From the NCBI RefSeq assembly GCF_029407905.1, contig NC_073626.1:86198482-86262481 (forward strand): 64,000 bases of DNA. Reading direction: 5' to 3'. Below are positions 23,353 to 35,896 of the stretch, piece by piece; positions within the stretch are counted from its first letter, which is position 1; each line of letters opens with the position of its first letter. The stretch comes from Bubalus kerabau (Eukaryota; Chordata; Mammalia; Artiodactyla; Bovidae). The notes below the pieces were generated by a model that saw nothing but the letters and a program-made list of their open reading frames with translations, was not told the DNA's origin and ran no database searches. The translations under genes and the position numbers were made by a program.

Positions 23353-24669
23353 GTTGCTTGTTTTAGATAGTGATTTTGGAGCTCCTCTCTAGAAAAAAAT
23401 ATAAAAGTCCAGTTGAAATAACCCCATTTTTTCCTGACCTTAATCTTGAAATCTAGAAACTTTCTAAACTATGAAACTGCTGGAGGAAAGCGACATTGGA
23501 GAAGACAGTGGCAGAATTATGCCAAGTCCAGGGAAATGAAGAGAGCTAGGAAATGACTGTATGAGACTGCAGGGTTTGGAAATTACACATGGATAGATAT
23601 TGAAACATGGCAATTCATATGCAGTCCAGCAAGAGATCTGCTGGTACACAATGTATAGGACTGCCCCCCCCCCTTTTTTTTTTGCTTGTACCTTTATATA
23701 TATTGTTGGCCCAGTGCGATCTGTTGAAAGTTTCCTAACAGGTCTTGGTGTTATTAAACTTTCTGGTCTAATACACTCCTAACATGCTTCTCTTTTCCTT
23801 TTCCCTTAAGGAAACAGTGAGCCAAATCACATTTGCTATAGTTTCTAAGAATTTATAACAGTATATAAATTTATGGATATTTGAAATTTATCATATGATA
23901 AAGTAACTTCCCAAGTTATATCTCATTCCTGATAATGAGTTTTTATGCATTAATAAAATGGTAACCGGTACAAGCATATGAATGCCATTTTAAAGGTAGA
24001 ATAAATATCTTTTCTCCGTACCATTGAATACACAGTGCTCAAAGTAAATATTCAAACACTGGCCAATATTGCCCCCAAAATCATTGATATAGATTATATG
24101 GAAATAAAGTTCAATTTGAATTTAATATTAGTAGCATCTTATTCCAAATACATTGACTTATAACAGTTCAGAATACAGTGGTATAAACTATATAAAAAGT
24201 AAGTATAATATATATTTATATATATATGTGAATATAATAATAATAAAGTATAAAGTATTCCTCATTCATGTGAGGAATATTAGCTCTGAAATTTTTACTT
24301 AAAATGAAATGTCTCATTTTGCCTGATTACAGGGGATTTCTTGTTTTGTTCCCAATGGAGTATTACATATAGATTATATCTAAATGTGACCAGATGTTAA
24401 AATAAAATGTGAAAAAGCATAGATTATTTTAGTTTTCACTGCTCTTGTGAATTTTGGCTGCAGCAAACTATGCTAAAATAAAAAATTCTCAATAGATAGT
24501 TCTAAATATTTGGTTATATCAGACAATTTAATGAGAATATTAAATTGACTTTATGGTGATCTAACTCACAACTGACATTGGGCTGAGAAAATTAGAAAGT
24601 CCAGTCGATTCTTTTGTGGTTGATTTGGTCGTGATTAAAATCTAGGAAGAAAGAAGCTGTAACAATAAA
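23353..24669. other. No gene recognised; simple tracts
   Basis: Unique AT-rich DNA. It contains a C10-T10 homopyrimidine run (23664-23683) and an AT-rich stretch of TATATATTTATATATATATG type (24200-24260). Confidence 0.45.
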
Positions 24670-24876
24670 GTGAAAGTGAAAGTGAAGTTGCTCAGTCATG
24701 TCTGACTCTTTGCGACCCCATGGACTATAGCCCACCAGGCTCCTCCATCCATGGGATTCTCCAGGCAAGAATACTGAAGTGGGTTGCCATTGCCTTCTCC
24801 AGGGGATCTTTCCAACCCAGGGATCGAACTCAGGTCTCCTGCATTGCAGGCAAATGCTTTAACCTCTGAGCCACCT
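24670..24876 (-). repeat. Bov-tA SINE
   Basis: A reverse Bov-tA starting GTGAAAGTGAAAGTGAAG and running through CAGTCATGTCTGACTCTTTG. The head is cut at GAGCCACCT, losing the AGGGAAGCC terminus. Confidence 0.92.
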
Positions 24877-24954
24877 CAAATTGCTCTACATGGTGAACAA
24901 GTAAACAAGCACAATTCAGGTAGGAATTCTTATTTCAACCTTTATAAATCTCTT

Positions 24955-25090
24955 AACTCAGTTCTCTTACCTGTAAATGGAGATAGTAATGACCACTTCA
25001 TTTGATTGCTCTGAGAATTAACTGAAGTAATAATATAAAGCATTTAGCATAGAACCTAGTGTCTATAAACATTAACAAATATTACTTTCT
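24955..25090 (+). repeat. MIR SINE 3' half
   Basis: tgtaaatggagatagtaatgaccacttcatt aligns with TGTAAAATGGGGATAATAATAGTACCTACCTCAT. It is followed by a GAGAATTAACTGAAG block, aaagcatttagcatagaacc, and a final ATTAACAAATATTAC. Confidence 0.7.
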
Positions 25091-25490
25091 GTTTATCCTC
25101 TTATGTTCTAAAGAAACAAAGTCCATTTTTTTCTCAAAGTCTTGTATCATGTTGAATATCAACTTCTTCTTGATGATTAAATCCCTGCTGATCTTTTATT
25201 CCATGATGTTCATGTTTAATTGAATAATGACTCAAGATGTCTACACACTACTATTAGAGATGTTACAATAATCTAACATAGGCCCTCTTCTTTTTATGAA
25301 TGGTTTGTGTTCTAAAAGCCAATTCATTAATATGCTACTAAGAATTCAAAGCACATATTTCCAAGGAAATAATGCTTATATCATTTATCATTTACTAGAT
25401 GTATTATATAAACATACCTGAAGAACTTAATGTCTTTTGATAACATTCTATGGGGAAATACATTCAAAATTCTAAGTTAGGGTTTGGGGT
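25091..25490. other. No gene recognised
   Basis: Unique AT-rich DNA. Confidence 0.4.
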
Positions 25491-25501
25491 AATATATGCT
25501 C

Positions 25502-25723
25502 AGGTGGTGCAGTGGTTAAGAATCTGTCTGCAGTGCAGGAGACACAAAAGACAGAGGTTTGATCGCTTGGTCAGGAAGATCTTCTGGAGTAGGAAATGGC
25601 AACCCACTCCAGTATGTGTGCCTGGAAAATTAAATGGACCAAGGAGCCTGGTGGACTACAGTTCATGGTGTTGCAAAAAGTTGGACACAAGTAACACATG
25701 TGCGTGTGCACACACACACACGC
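25502..25723 (+). repeat. Bov-tA SINE
   Basis: A sense Bov-tA: head GGTGGTGCAGTGGTTAAGAATC (pol III A-box region), then a B-box-like GGTTTGATCGC, then the BovB-like part and a terminal CACACACACAC run. It is diverged. An 11-bp duplication with one mismatch (aatatatgctc 25491-25501, aatatctgctc 25724-25734) flanks it. Confidence 0.9.
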
Positions 25724-25904
25724 AATATCTGCTCATCACAGAAAGTGAGAAAGGAATTTCTTTTCCCTTAGCTGAAAGCTGCTATAGGATTCTCTGCAGG
25801 CTGGGATGGTAAGACTTTGGCCAAGGCAGGCCTTCTTGCTGCCTCCATTGTCATTGTCTTTTTCAGTCACCGCTAGTATAGCTTTCCTTTTAGTCCCATT
25901 TCTA

Positions 25905-25943
25905 CAGACACATACACATAAACACACAGACACACACACACAC
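25905..25943. repeat. Interrupted (CA)n microsatellite
   Basis: ACAGACACATACACATAAAC followed by ACACAGACACACACACACAC: an imperfect dinucleotide run that is not attached to a SINE end. Confidence 0.8.
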
Positions 25944-26027
25944 TCTCTTACTCTTTTCCTTTAAGAGCTATTGACTCTCCACTACTACCACTCCTCACCA
26001 CTCTTTCTTTCCCTCCCGGTCACTGTA

Positions 26028-26302
26028 GCTGCTGCTGCTGCTAAGTCGCTTCAGTCATGTCTGACTCTGTGCGACCCAATGGACGGCAGCCCACCAGGCT
26101 CCCCCGTCCCTGGGATTCTCCAGGCAAGAACACTGGAGTGGGTTGCCATTTCCTTCTCCAATGCAGAAAAGTGAAAAGAGAAAGTGAAGTCGCTCAGTCG
26201 TGTCCAACTCTTAGCGACCCCATGGACTGCAGCCTTCCAGGGTCCTCCGTCCATGGGATTTTCCAGGCAAGAGTACTGGAGTGGGGTGCCATTGCCTTCT
26301 CC
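26028..26302 (-). repeat. Bov-A2 SINE, full length
   Basis: A full reverse dimer from GCTGCTGCTGCTGCTAAGTC to GCCATTGCCTTCTCC. It is among the best preserved copies in the window. No clear target duplication was seen. Confidence 0.95.
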
Positions 26303-26884
26303 GCACTTGATGTAAACTTATGATCCCTATATATACCCCCCAAGTTGCTAAACACAGTAGCCCTTTTGAGGGGTAGGAGAAGCAGACAGGTAGGGTTTAT
26401 TGCCAGGAAATGCCTGGAACTAATGATCATCAACTATCCTAGCCTGTTCATTTATTACTACAACCTGCCCTTACCTCGTCACATTTCTCATTTTTTCACT
26501 TAGGCCTTGGAGAAAATTAAAGATGTATAAAAGAATAAGGAAAAAATTATCCACCTCATAGAACAAACTAGAATCATAAGAGTTGAAATTTGATGAATAG
26601 GAGAGGGAAAGAGGAACAGGACTAGCTCTCTAATGTGGATAGAAGATCAAGATTCTGGTGGGAAAGATCTCACTAATAAATTCTTGAGTAAATACATGAA
26701 GGAATAAACAACGGAGTGAGATTTCTTTTAGTTAATGTGCTTTGAAAACTATAAATCAATATAAAATTTAGAGGTGCCTCCGCCTCTCCCTCGTCCACCT
26801 TGGTAAACAGGAAGGGTTTGGGGATTCCTGGCCTGTGTAGTTGATATTATGGCAGACAGACAGGTAATCTGATGCTTACATTAT
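26303..26884. other. No gene recognised
   Basis: Unique AT-rich DNA. This is the start of a 6.2-kb block without ruminant-specific repeats. Confidence 0.4.
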
Positions 26885-27050
26885 TTATGTAGGTAGTAGA
26901 GTATGGGGAAAAGCTTTTAATTGAAAGTCATCTGAAGTCAAGGTAATGTTTTGTGACTTCCTAGTGCAGGTGACTTTGGGTAATTCCTTCACCTTTCTAG
27001 GCCTCTCTGTTCTAGCATTTTTGAGGTCATTAAACTAGAATACTAAATGA
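26885..27050 (+). repeat. MIR SINE, diverged
   Basis: Head-like GTAGTAGAGTATGGGGAAAAGC, then ggtgactttgggtaattcct for TGACCTTGGGCAAGTCACTT, and caccttt ctaggcctctctgtt for the ACCTCTCTGGGCCTCAGTTT block. Confidence 0.65.
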
Positions 27051-27399
27051 AAAATATGCAAGCACATTTTTAATTTTTAAAAAATGTCCTGCAATGCAAT
27101 TCATGGAAGCATTTGAAATGGGTAATTTTTTTTTTCCTTCTAATTGTCCCAGAAACATTACCTATACAATGAGGAACAGCCACACGAATCCATGACATTC
27201 ACTCAGCCATCTGGGGGACTCCAGACATAGAGGTGTGTGGCATCCTGCATTAGAACATCTGTATGGCTGATATTTTCCTTTCCTAAATGCATGTTTGGGT
27301 ATTCTAGTGACACAGACTAAGAAGGACCCAATTACCTTCTACTGTTTAGTTGAGAGTCTATCCTGCATAAAGGAAATAATAAGAAAATCATTTTGCGCC

Positions 27400-27730
27400 T
27401 GCACTTCCATTCAAACCAAGTCACTGAAGGCATTCACTTGAACAGAGTACTTCCTTTACTGAAGAATAAGGAAGATGAACACACATTCTTTTAGCATAAA
27501 AACACTGGTAAGGGTCAAGTAGCACATTGCTAGCTGAGTTGTGGCCCAGTGTGGCTTATTATAGCTATTTGCTGAGAGAGTGTATCAAGTCACTTGGCTC
27601 ATTTTTAAACTTTTTTTCCGTCTTTAACAAGTGCCAGACATGTGAGGCCATAATGAGTTTAATTAAAGTCAATGGCAGTCAATAATTCAAACCTTATAAA
27701 GGCAATTTTGGAGCAAATAAAACTTGTAAC
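27400..27730. promoter_or_regulatory. Candidate conserved noncoding element
   Basis: An AT-rich, non-repetitive segment in the SINE-free block. It is dense in homeodomain-like cores: TTAATTAAAG (27659-27668), CAATAATTC (27680s) and a TTTATA/TTATAA cluster. No open frame is conserved-looking. The reading as a regulatory element is inference from texture only; no alignment was possible. Confidence 0.3.
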
Positions 27731-27817
27731 TCAAAACATGCAATATTCTACTTAAGTAAAAGTTCAAATAATATTTGTAGAGTAAAAATGCCATGTGTAT
27801 CACAGGTTGGTATTATG

Positions 27818-27965
27818 CAAAGACCTGATTTCCAATGTTTGATCCGCCTCTAGCTGACTGCGTTACTTAGAGCAAGTAAAATTTTTAATTAGGAGAACTT
27901 TTTTAGCACCTAGCACCATGCTTGTATGAAACTGGCCTTAATAAATATTTATTAAGCATATCAGT
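27818..27965 (+). repeat. MIR SINE, diverged
   Basis: agacctgatttccaatgtttgatc for GACCTGGGTTCAAATCCC, then ctagctgactgcgttacttagagcaagt for TAGCTGTGTGACCTTGGGCAAGT, ending gcacctagcaccatgc and AATAAATATTTATTAAG. Confidence 0.55.
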
Positions 27966-29039
27966 GTTTTAAAATGTACAGTGCTAACATGAAACAAAGG
28001 CAACAAACAGCTAGAGAGGAGGAAAGGCAGATAAAGGAGGGAAAGAGACTTACTTCATTAACTCATAATCTTTGTGCTTCTCCTATGAAGCTAGGTTGTC
28101 ACCCCTTCCTAGAAAGACTTAATGTGAGCTATAATGAGTTTAAATATTATGAAGAATTTATCACTTTTGCAGGATGTACTATTAAGTGTCATACATAATT
28201 AAAATAATAATTTGGAGGTGATTTATTTCCAAAACAAATGGATCCAGTCTATAAAGGGATTCAAGACTCTGGATTGCTATGTGTAGGCTGCCTCTCCAAC
28301 GAGTGGCATTTAAACTCATTGAAGTCACTCTACTAACAGAATAGATGTCTTCCTACAAAAGACAGTAGCTAAAGGCTTGTATTATTTATGTATCTTGTTA
28401 AGAGAAAAATTTTATTGGATCCATTCTCATTCTGTCACCATTGACTTTAACGTTTTATTGAAATCTACCCTCCTGTTTGAGAGAAGTTTGGGGGATTGAA
28501 TGACAAATGCGGAATGCAAATCAGAATGGCTACACTGTTCACACCATCTTCACTTGGACTGCAGTGTTTTCTGTTCTTACCAGGTTTCAAGAACCAATAT
28601 TCAAAATCACCTTCTTTTATAGGAAACCAAAACATGCTGTTGAAACATGTAAGATGAGAAGATGGAACAGGCAATCAGTTTTTGAATTGAGAAACCTGTG
28701 TGGTGAAATTATGATGAACCTAGCCTTTCTCTACCATAAAAATGATAGTCCTCTTGGATAGGGAATTAAATGTTCATTTCACTCAAGTGAAGAGCTCAGT
28801 CTCATCTACTTGAAAGATAACGTGATTAAAAGTCTGAATTCTGAAATATTTAAAATTTAGCTCCATGTTACAGAACTCCAGATACCTCTTTGAGTAGATA
28901 TTGATGGTTTTAGGTAAATTTATTATGTGTTGTTTATATACATGAATATTTTGAACACATACTTCATATTCCATCATAAAAATATTTTACATAATTTTTG
29001 AATAATAAATGATGAACTATGATCCTCTTCACGCATAGT
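27966..29039. other. No gene recognised
   Basis: Unique DNA. The open frames at 27974-28198 and 28507-28761 (74 and 84 aa, +) carry no domain and show no exon signals. Confidence 0.4.
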
Positions 29040-29400
29040 AAATGTTAAATGCTGCATTGTTTGCAGACATTAAGCCGTAAGTGTTATTTGAGATGTTGCA
29101 AAATCCTGACCCCTTTAAAAGCCAAACAGCACGACGGCAGGCCTTCCCTAGCAACTGTATTCATAATGGCAATCTCCGACAGCCAGTCAAACTAAATAAA
29201 CCATCAAGAATTCCAAGCTAGAAATGAGTTGTTGAGGGCTCCCGTTATCATGTCGGGACTGAGGTCATGGAGGGAACCGGAATGTTATTTTCACTAGTGC
29301 GGGCCTGCCAGTTAGTGCTGGAATTAGATTTTAGTGAAGGTGAACTTCACCATTGCTGATACTGGCAGAAATGCACTCAAAATCCTTGTAAGGGCATCAG
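29040..29400. promoter_or_regulatory. Candidate conserved noncoding element
   Basis: A non-repetitive segment with more CpG than its neighbours (aagccgtaag, cacgacggcagg, tctccgacag, gctcccgttatc, gtcgggactg, aaccggaatg, tgcgggcc). CpG kept in otherwise AT-rich intergenic DNA often marks constrained sequence. There is no long open frame. The functional reading is inference. Confidence 0.35.
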
Positions 29401-32400
29401 AAAGGTTTGTGGATTACAGAGAGGTGACTCTACCCCCTCTCCTGTTTCTCTGTTTCTTGTCTTGAGTGTCTCCTGTTGATCTAGAAAACCATTGCCTTAT
29501 ACCAGGATTTATGATCCACAATTTGTCTGCCAGTGTTGGAAATCAAACCAAAATTTCCTGGGCACAGCATGTCAGCACACTTGAGAGGCATAAGCTTTGA
29601 CGCACACTGGTTAAGTTGGACAATCCTTAACAAGATATTATTTAAAGCAAGATGTTCAAAAGATGATTTTTTTTTTGCTTTTAGAGTGTAGGTGCTTTAT
29701 TTTATTTTAAAAGCATTATAAAGCATTACTGTTTAATCTCATTTTGGATCAATAAAGCATCTTAACTGGTGAAAAAGGCATCCAGGGAAGATTCTGACAG
29801 TCTTCCTAAGTACAATATCCTTGACTCAGATGTTTCTGGAGGTGACATAGGACCTGGGGGTAGACAGGTAGAGTAAGTAAATTTCCACTCTGTACACAGA
29901 AGTTGAAAAATACCTATGCACTCAGACTCTTACTGTATTTTCTTTTCTTTCTGGTGATAAAAACTAATTCAGTTATTCTGATTTTATGTCCCTTGGTTGA
30001 GCAATGAAAACTCAAAGGAAAGGATAAAAAATCTACATTTATAAAATGTTGTGTGTTGCAATGGCAGTGTGTGATACAGGTTGTTGTTAAATGATGTAAC
30101 TGAGCTAATGAGTTTTAGTTATGAATAGAACATGCGACTACAGGATGATATAGCTCATATCACCCCAATTTTTCTTCTACCAATGGAAAGAATACAGGGA
30201 TGGGATTTAAAGTCACGACCAAGTCCACGTGAGTTTTGCATTTCACTTCTACAAGATCATCTGTGAAGCAGTGAGGCAGAGGCAAATAGCCTGTAGTTTC
30301 CCTTCATTCCAGACCAACCCTCAAGATACTATTATTTTTACAGAAATAAACCCTCACAAAAGGTCCTATGAATTCAGATTAATGGTGGTTTCTTCCTTGT
30401 AGCTGTATTAGCTTTAGTAGTGCTTTCGTACAAATGGCCTCAGTGTATCATCAGAAATGGATTATTTATCACAGTTCAAGATATTGCAGATACAGTGGGC
30501 AAGATGGAGAATCCTTATTGACAAATTGATGTAACAGAGAGAATTAGTACAATTAAACTGTATCTGACATTAAATAGAGGTTTTTGAAAGAATGGCTGAA
30601 ACTTTGATAAACAAGTCTTGATGAGCAGAGGTGGACCTCTCTAGGTGGCTGAAATGTCAGGCCAGAGGCAGGAGTTCTTGTTATACCTGCTGGGTTGGCA
30701 ATAATAAGCCAACATAGACTTGAAGGCTTGACAAATTATAATATTTTATATTCTTATTTTAAGACAATATTTCAGAATTATTTATTACTTTCTATTGAAC
30801 TTTGTGGAAATAACCTTTGTCCTAGATTTTGAGCACGAACGGGCATTTTCATATCAGTCTATCATCAACATTTGAAATACACTCCAAACAAAATACTCTC
30901 AAGATTAGAAATAGAACAGCCTATTACATCATTTCCTCAAAAAATTATAGCCTGAGATGCAAAGGGTCTTTTCTACTGATTTCTGAAGGTTATAGTTTAA
31001 AAAAAAAAAAAGAACAAGAAGAAGAAAAAGAAAAAAAGGAAACTAGAAAAATAAGTGGTCTCTCTGATAAATGCCATTTTCTCTCTCAGTCCACAACAGT
31101 CAGCAGAGTACAAGGAGGTTCTGCTGCTCATGCTAAAGACCTGGGCAATGGTTTAGTAGAGTTGATTTTTTATTCTGTGCATAATGTTGAAGGCTAATGA
31201 ATACGTTTGCTGTCTGAATCCTGCCACTGGTCCCTTTTCACCTCCAGGTGATGGTCAACTGAGTATGCACGCAAAGAACTCAGCCACGGAGGCAGAAGCA
31301 GGACAGCTGTGGTGTCTAAGATAAGGAGCTGCCTAGTAAAGCTGGACCAGAGAAGAAGGCAGAACTTCCCTCCGGCCAAGGACAGAAGTCCTATCCTTCT
31401 GAAGAACCAACAGAGGAGGAGGAAAGGAAGACACCCTCTCTGTTACAGGCTAGTGGTCCAAGGGAGAGAATGAAAAGAATGGCCTGTTTCCAGATCTGGG
31501 GGTAAGAGTAAGCTCACACACTATAACCAGGACATGGCCAAACCAGAGAAGTTACTCTTGCCTCTGGGGTGAAGCAAGTAACTGGATGGAGAAAAGGGCC
31601 AAATCTTTTTCCCTAACACTGACTGAAGGGACAAAGTGGGACGTCTGTGATGGCTGTTCCCTCCCTGTACGAAACTAAACAAGTTTATCTTTTAACATGT
31701 AAAGACTTCAAAAAATTCTTTGCATGTTCAAGAATTAATCCTGGCTTTCCCACTTAGAGAATGTAATATCGAGTTAAGAGGTAATGCCTGTTCGTGTTTT
31801 CCAGAGTACTCTGCATGGAACACTGGTTCTTCATGATGTAATTACAAAGGAGGAGGAAAGTTCAGTAATAAACTAAGTGTGGTTAGCTTTGAATTAAAAT
31901 ATTGAATTACTCATTTTCTTTACTAAAAGCCCCCTCAGAGCTTTTAATCTGTGAATGTGTATAGTGATCACTTAAAGAGGGGGAGCATATGTGTTATTTC
32001 CCATAATTATTTGATAACCAGATACTACTTTTTTTTTTTTTTCCAGGAATATCTCATAGGACCAGTGCCCCTTGAAAACATTCTTTGGTAAGGGTTAGGC
32101 CAGTAAATATTCTCTCACTTCTCACTTCCAGAATACCAAGACCCCTGGGAGAAAACAGATAGAAAGAGAATGATAGCAGACCTGGGCCATGAGAGACCAA
32201 GGTCATGTGGGGTCTAGAACTGGATGGCTTGATGCTGGGCACCAAGGCTGTGAATTGGAAGCCCTATATCTGAATTCAGTTCCAGGCTGGATAATTTTTA
32301 AAACACATATCATATAGAAAATGCACATGACAATGTTTTTAGGGGGGCACATTCTGTCCAAATTAGTTTCCAAATAATATCTAATACCTGTCACACTTAA

Positions 32401-32539
32401 TTCATTCATACTGCCTGCTAGATCCCTGAAGGCATTTGAGTTTGTAATGCCTCCCCTAGAAAGTCTGCAGAGGAAAGCTTAACTGCCCAGTCAGTTTCTG
32501 AATCATGCTAGGCTCTGAAATGCACAGGATCAGCTACAA
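29401..32539. other. No gene recognised; 3.1 kb of unique DNA
   Basis: No recognised repeat apart from an A/GA-rich run (30996-31037, aaaaaaaaaaaa then GAAGAAGAAAAAG) and a T-run at 32030-32042. The open frame at 30829-31197 (122 aa, +) runs through that A-rich run and looks accidental. 31080-31500 is more G+C-rich and exon-like in texture, but no gene can be assigned. Confidence 0.4.
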
Positions 32540-32544
32540 CTGTG

Positions 32545-35266
32545 GGCTTCCCATAGGGACCAGTCTTGATGGGTGAATTTAACTCAGATGACCATTATAT
32601 ATATTACTGTGGGCAAGAATCCCTTAGAAGAAATCGAGTAGCGATCATAGTCAACAAGAGTCTGAAATGCAGTACTTGGATGCAATCTCAAAAACAACAG
32701 AATGATCTCTGTTCATTTCCAAGGCAAACCATTCAATATCACAGTAATGCAAGTCTATGCCCCAACCAGTAATGCCAGAGAGGCTGAAGTTGGACGGTTC
32801 TATGAAGACCTACAAGACCTTCTTGAACTAACATCCCAAAATATGTCCTTTCCATTATAGGAGACTGGAATGCAAAAGTAGGAAGTCAAGGGATACCTGG
32901 AGTAACAGGTAAATTTGGCCTTGGAGTACAAAATGAAGTAGGGCAAAGGCTAACAGAGTTTTGCGAAGAGAACGCATTTGTCATATCAAATACCCTCCTC
33001 CAACAACTCAAGAGAAGACTCTGCACATGGACATCACCAGATAGTCAATACTGAAATCAGATTGATTATATTCTTTGCAGCTGAAGATGGAGAAAATCTA
33101 TACAGTCAGCAAAAACAAGACTGGAAGCTGACTGTGGCTCAGATCATGAACTCCTTATTGCCAAATTCAGACTTAGATTGAAGAAAGTAGGGAAAAACAC
33201 TGGACCATTCAGGTATGACCTAAATCAAATCCCTTACGATTATACAGTGGAATTGACACATAGATTCAAGGGATTAGATCTGATAGAGTGCCTGAAGAGC
33301 TATGGATGGAGGTTCATGACATTGTACAGGAGGCAGGGATCAAGACCATCCTCAAGAAAAAGAAATGCAAAAAGGCAAAATGGTTGTCTGAGGAGGCCTT
33401 ACAAATAGCTGTGAAAAAAAAGAGAAGCAAAAGGCAAAGGAAAAAAGAAAGATATATCCATTTGAATGCAGAGTTCCAAAGAATAGCAAGGAGAGATAAA
33501 AAAGCCTTCCTTCATGATCAATGCAAAGAAAGAGAGGAAAGCAATAGAATGGGAAAGAATAGAGATATCTTCAAGAAACTTAAAGATACCAAGGGAATAT
33601 TTCATGTAAAGATAGGCACAATAAAAGACAGAAATGGTATGGACCTAACAGAAGCAGAAAATATTAAGGAGAGGTGGCAAAAATACACAGAAGAACTATA
33701 CAAAAAAGAACTTCATGACCCAGATCTTCATCACACAATGATGTGATCACTCACCTAGAGCAAGACATTCTGGAATGCAAAGTCAAATGGGCCTTGTGAA
33801 GCATCACTGTGAACAAAACTAGTGGAGGTGATGGAATTTCAGTTGAGCTATTTCAAATCCTAAAAGATGATGCTGTGAAAGTGCTGCACTCAATATGCCA
33901 GCAAATTTGGAAACTCAGCAGTGGCCGCAGGACTGGAAAAGGTCAATTTTATTTCCAATCCCAAAGAAAGGCAATGCCAAAGAATGTTCAAACTACTGCA
34001 AAATTGTACTCATCTTACATGCTTGCAAAGTAATGCTTGAAATTCACCAAGCCTGGCTTCAACATTACATGAACTGTGAACTTCCAGAGGTTCAACCTGG
34101 ATTTAGAAAAAGCAGAAGAACCAGAGATCAAATTGCCAACATCTCTTGGATCATCAAAAAAACAAGAGAGTTCCAGAAAAACATCTATTTCTGCTTTATT
34201 GACTATGCCAAAGCCTCTGACTGTGTGGATCACAACAAACTGAAAAATTCTGAAAGAGATGGGAATACCAGATCACCTTACTTGCCTCCTGAGAAACCTG
34301 TATGCAGGTCAAGAAGCAACTGTTAGAACTAGACATGGAAAAACAGACTGATTCCAAATCAGGAAAGGAGTACGTCAAGGCTATATATTGTAACCCTGCT
34401 TATTTCACTTATATGCAGAGTACATCATGTGAAATGCCAGGCTGGATGAAGCACAAGCTGGAATCAAGATTGCTGGGAGAAATATCCATAACCTCAAATA
34501 TGCAGATGACACTACCCTTATGGCAGAAAGCAATGAGGAAGTAAAGATCCTTGTGATGAAAGTGAAAGAGGAGAGTGAAAATTTTGGCTTAAAACTCAAC
34601 ACTCACAAAACTAAGATCACGGCATCTGGTCCCATCACTTCATGACAAATAGATGGGTAAACAATGGAAACAGTGACAGACTTTATTTTTTGAGCTTCAA
34701 AATCACTGCAGATGGTGACTGCAGCCATGAAATTAAAAGATGCTTGCTCCTTGGAAGAAAAGCGATAACCAATCTAGACAGTATATTAAAAAGTAGAGAC
34801 ATTACTTTGCCAACAAAGGTCCATCTGACCAAAGCTATGGTTTTTCTAGTAATCATGTATGAATGTGAGAGTTGGACTATAAACAAAGCTGAGCATCATA
34901 GAATTGATGCTTTTAAACTGTGGTGTTGGAGAAGACTCTTGAGAGTCCCTTCGACCGCAAGGAGATCAACTAGTCAATCCAAAAGTAAATCCGTACTGAA
35001 TATTCATTGGAAAGACTGATGCTGAAGCTGAAACTCCAATATTTTGGCTTCTGATGTGAAGAACTGACTAATTTGAAAAAACCCTGATGCTGCATGCAGA
35101 AACAGAAAGGGACGACAAAGGATGAGATGGTTGGATGGAATCACCGACTTGATGGACATGAGCTTGAGCAAGTTCTGGAAGTTGGTGATGGACAGGGAAG
35201 CCTGGTGTGCTGCAGTCCATGGGGCTGCAAAGAATCAGACATGACTGAGTGACTGAACTGAACTGA
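32545..35266 (+). mobile_element. BovB (RTE) LINE, longest copy, EN + RT remnants
   Basis: A 2.7-kb sense BovB that lacks the 5' end of the family. The order is the C-terminal half of an APE-type endonuclease (VYAPTS at 32752, GDWNAKVG at 32860, GSDHELL with the SDH motif at 33139-33147), then a basic linker (KKKRSKRQRKKERY, open frame 33288-33746), RT fingers (33895-34100), motif A FIDYAKASD (34195-34221, F to S), YADD at 34499-34510 and the thumb/C-terminus (34642-35019 frame). The tail reads GAACTGAACTGAT. Stops and frameshifts separate the parts, so it is inactive. The left boundary (about 32545) is estimated from where recognisable BovB sequence begins. Confidence 0.95.
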
Positions 35267-35885
35267 TGGGAAAAGTGCTAGACCCTATTTCTCTAGATTC
35301 ATACAACTCTGGAACACTGTAAATCCAGTTTTGTTTCTCAGTGCTAATAAGGGGCCAAGTTCTAGACATTATGACCATACCAGCCTAGCATTTTTTATCT
35401 CCCTCCTCAGCACTGAAATTCTAAACATGTATCTGCCACTCACTTGCATGTCAGCGAAACCTGCCAAAAATGCTCATGGGCTCTCTCACTGTCAATTAAG
35501 TTTTGTAAATAGTTTGGTTTTATCATTTAACATTTTTAACAATTTTGGAGCAAACTCTAAATATGTTGCAAATGTGTCTGTTTTATTAAATATAACATAT
35601 TGATCAGAATCTAAATGTTTCTCCATATCTTGGGATCATTACACTGAACATCAATTATTATATTGTAAGGAATAAGGTTCATAGAACCTGACAAAGCATA
35701 TGGGATTGTCTCTACACTGCATGATTTCAGAAGTAACAAATTTTCAATTCTCCTATTCCCTTTCTCCTTCATGTCTCTTCTTTTATTATCAGGTTTTTGG
35801 TTGCTATTATCACTGCTTTCAATATGCCTGACTAATCTGTAGAAGACAGGAAAATCAAATGGATATGATTGCTACAATTATATGT
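35267..35885. other. No gene recognised; spacer between BovB copies
   Basis: Unique AT-rich DNA separating two convergent BovB 3' ends. The 90-aa frame at 35331-35603 (+) has no domain. Confidence 0.4.
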
Positions 35886-35896
35886 TGATAGGAGTT

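Noticed and set aside
30829..31197. 122-codon + strand frame as a possible gene
   Set aside because: Its middle is a poly-A/GAA run giving a lysine/glutamate stretch; no domain and no gene signals.
32545..35266. Longest BovB considered as an active, full-length retrotransposon
   Set aside because: The family's 5' end is missing, and stops and frameshifts separate the endonuclease, linker and RT segments.
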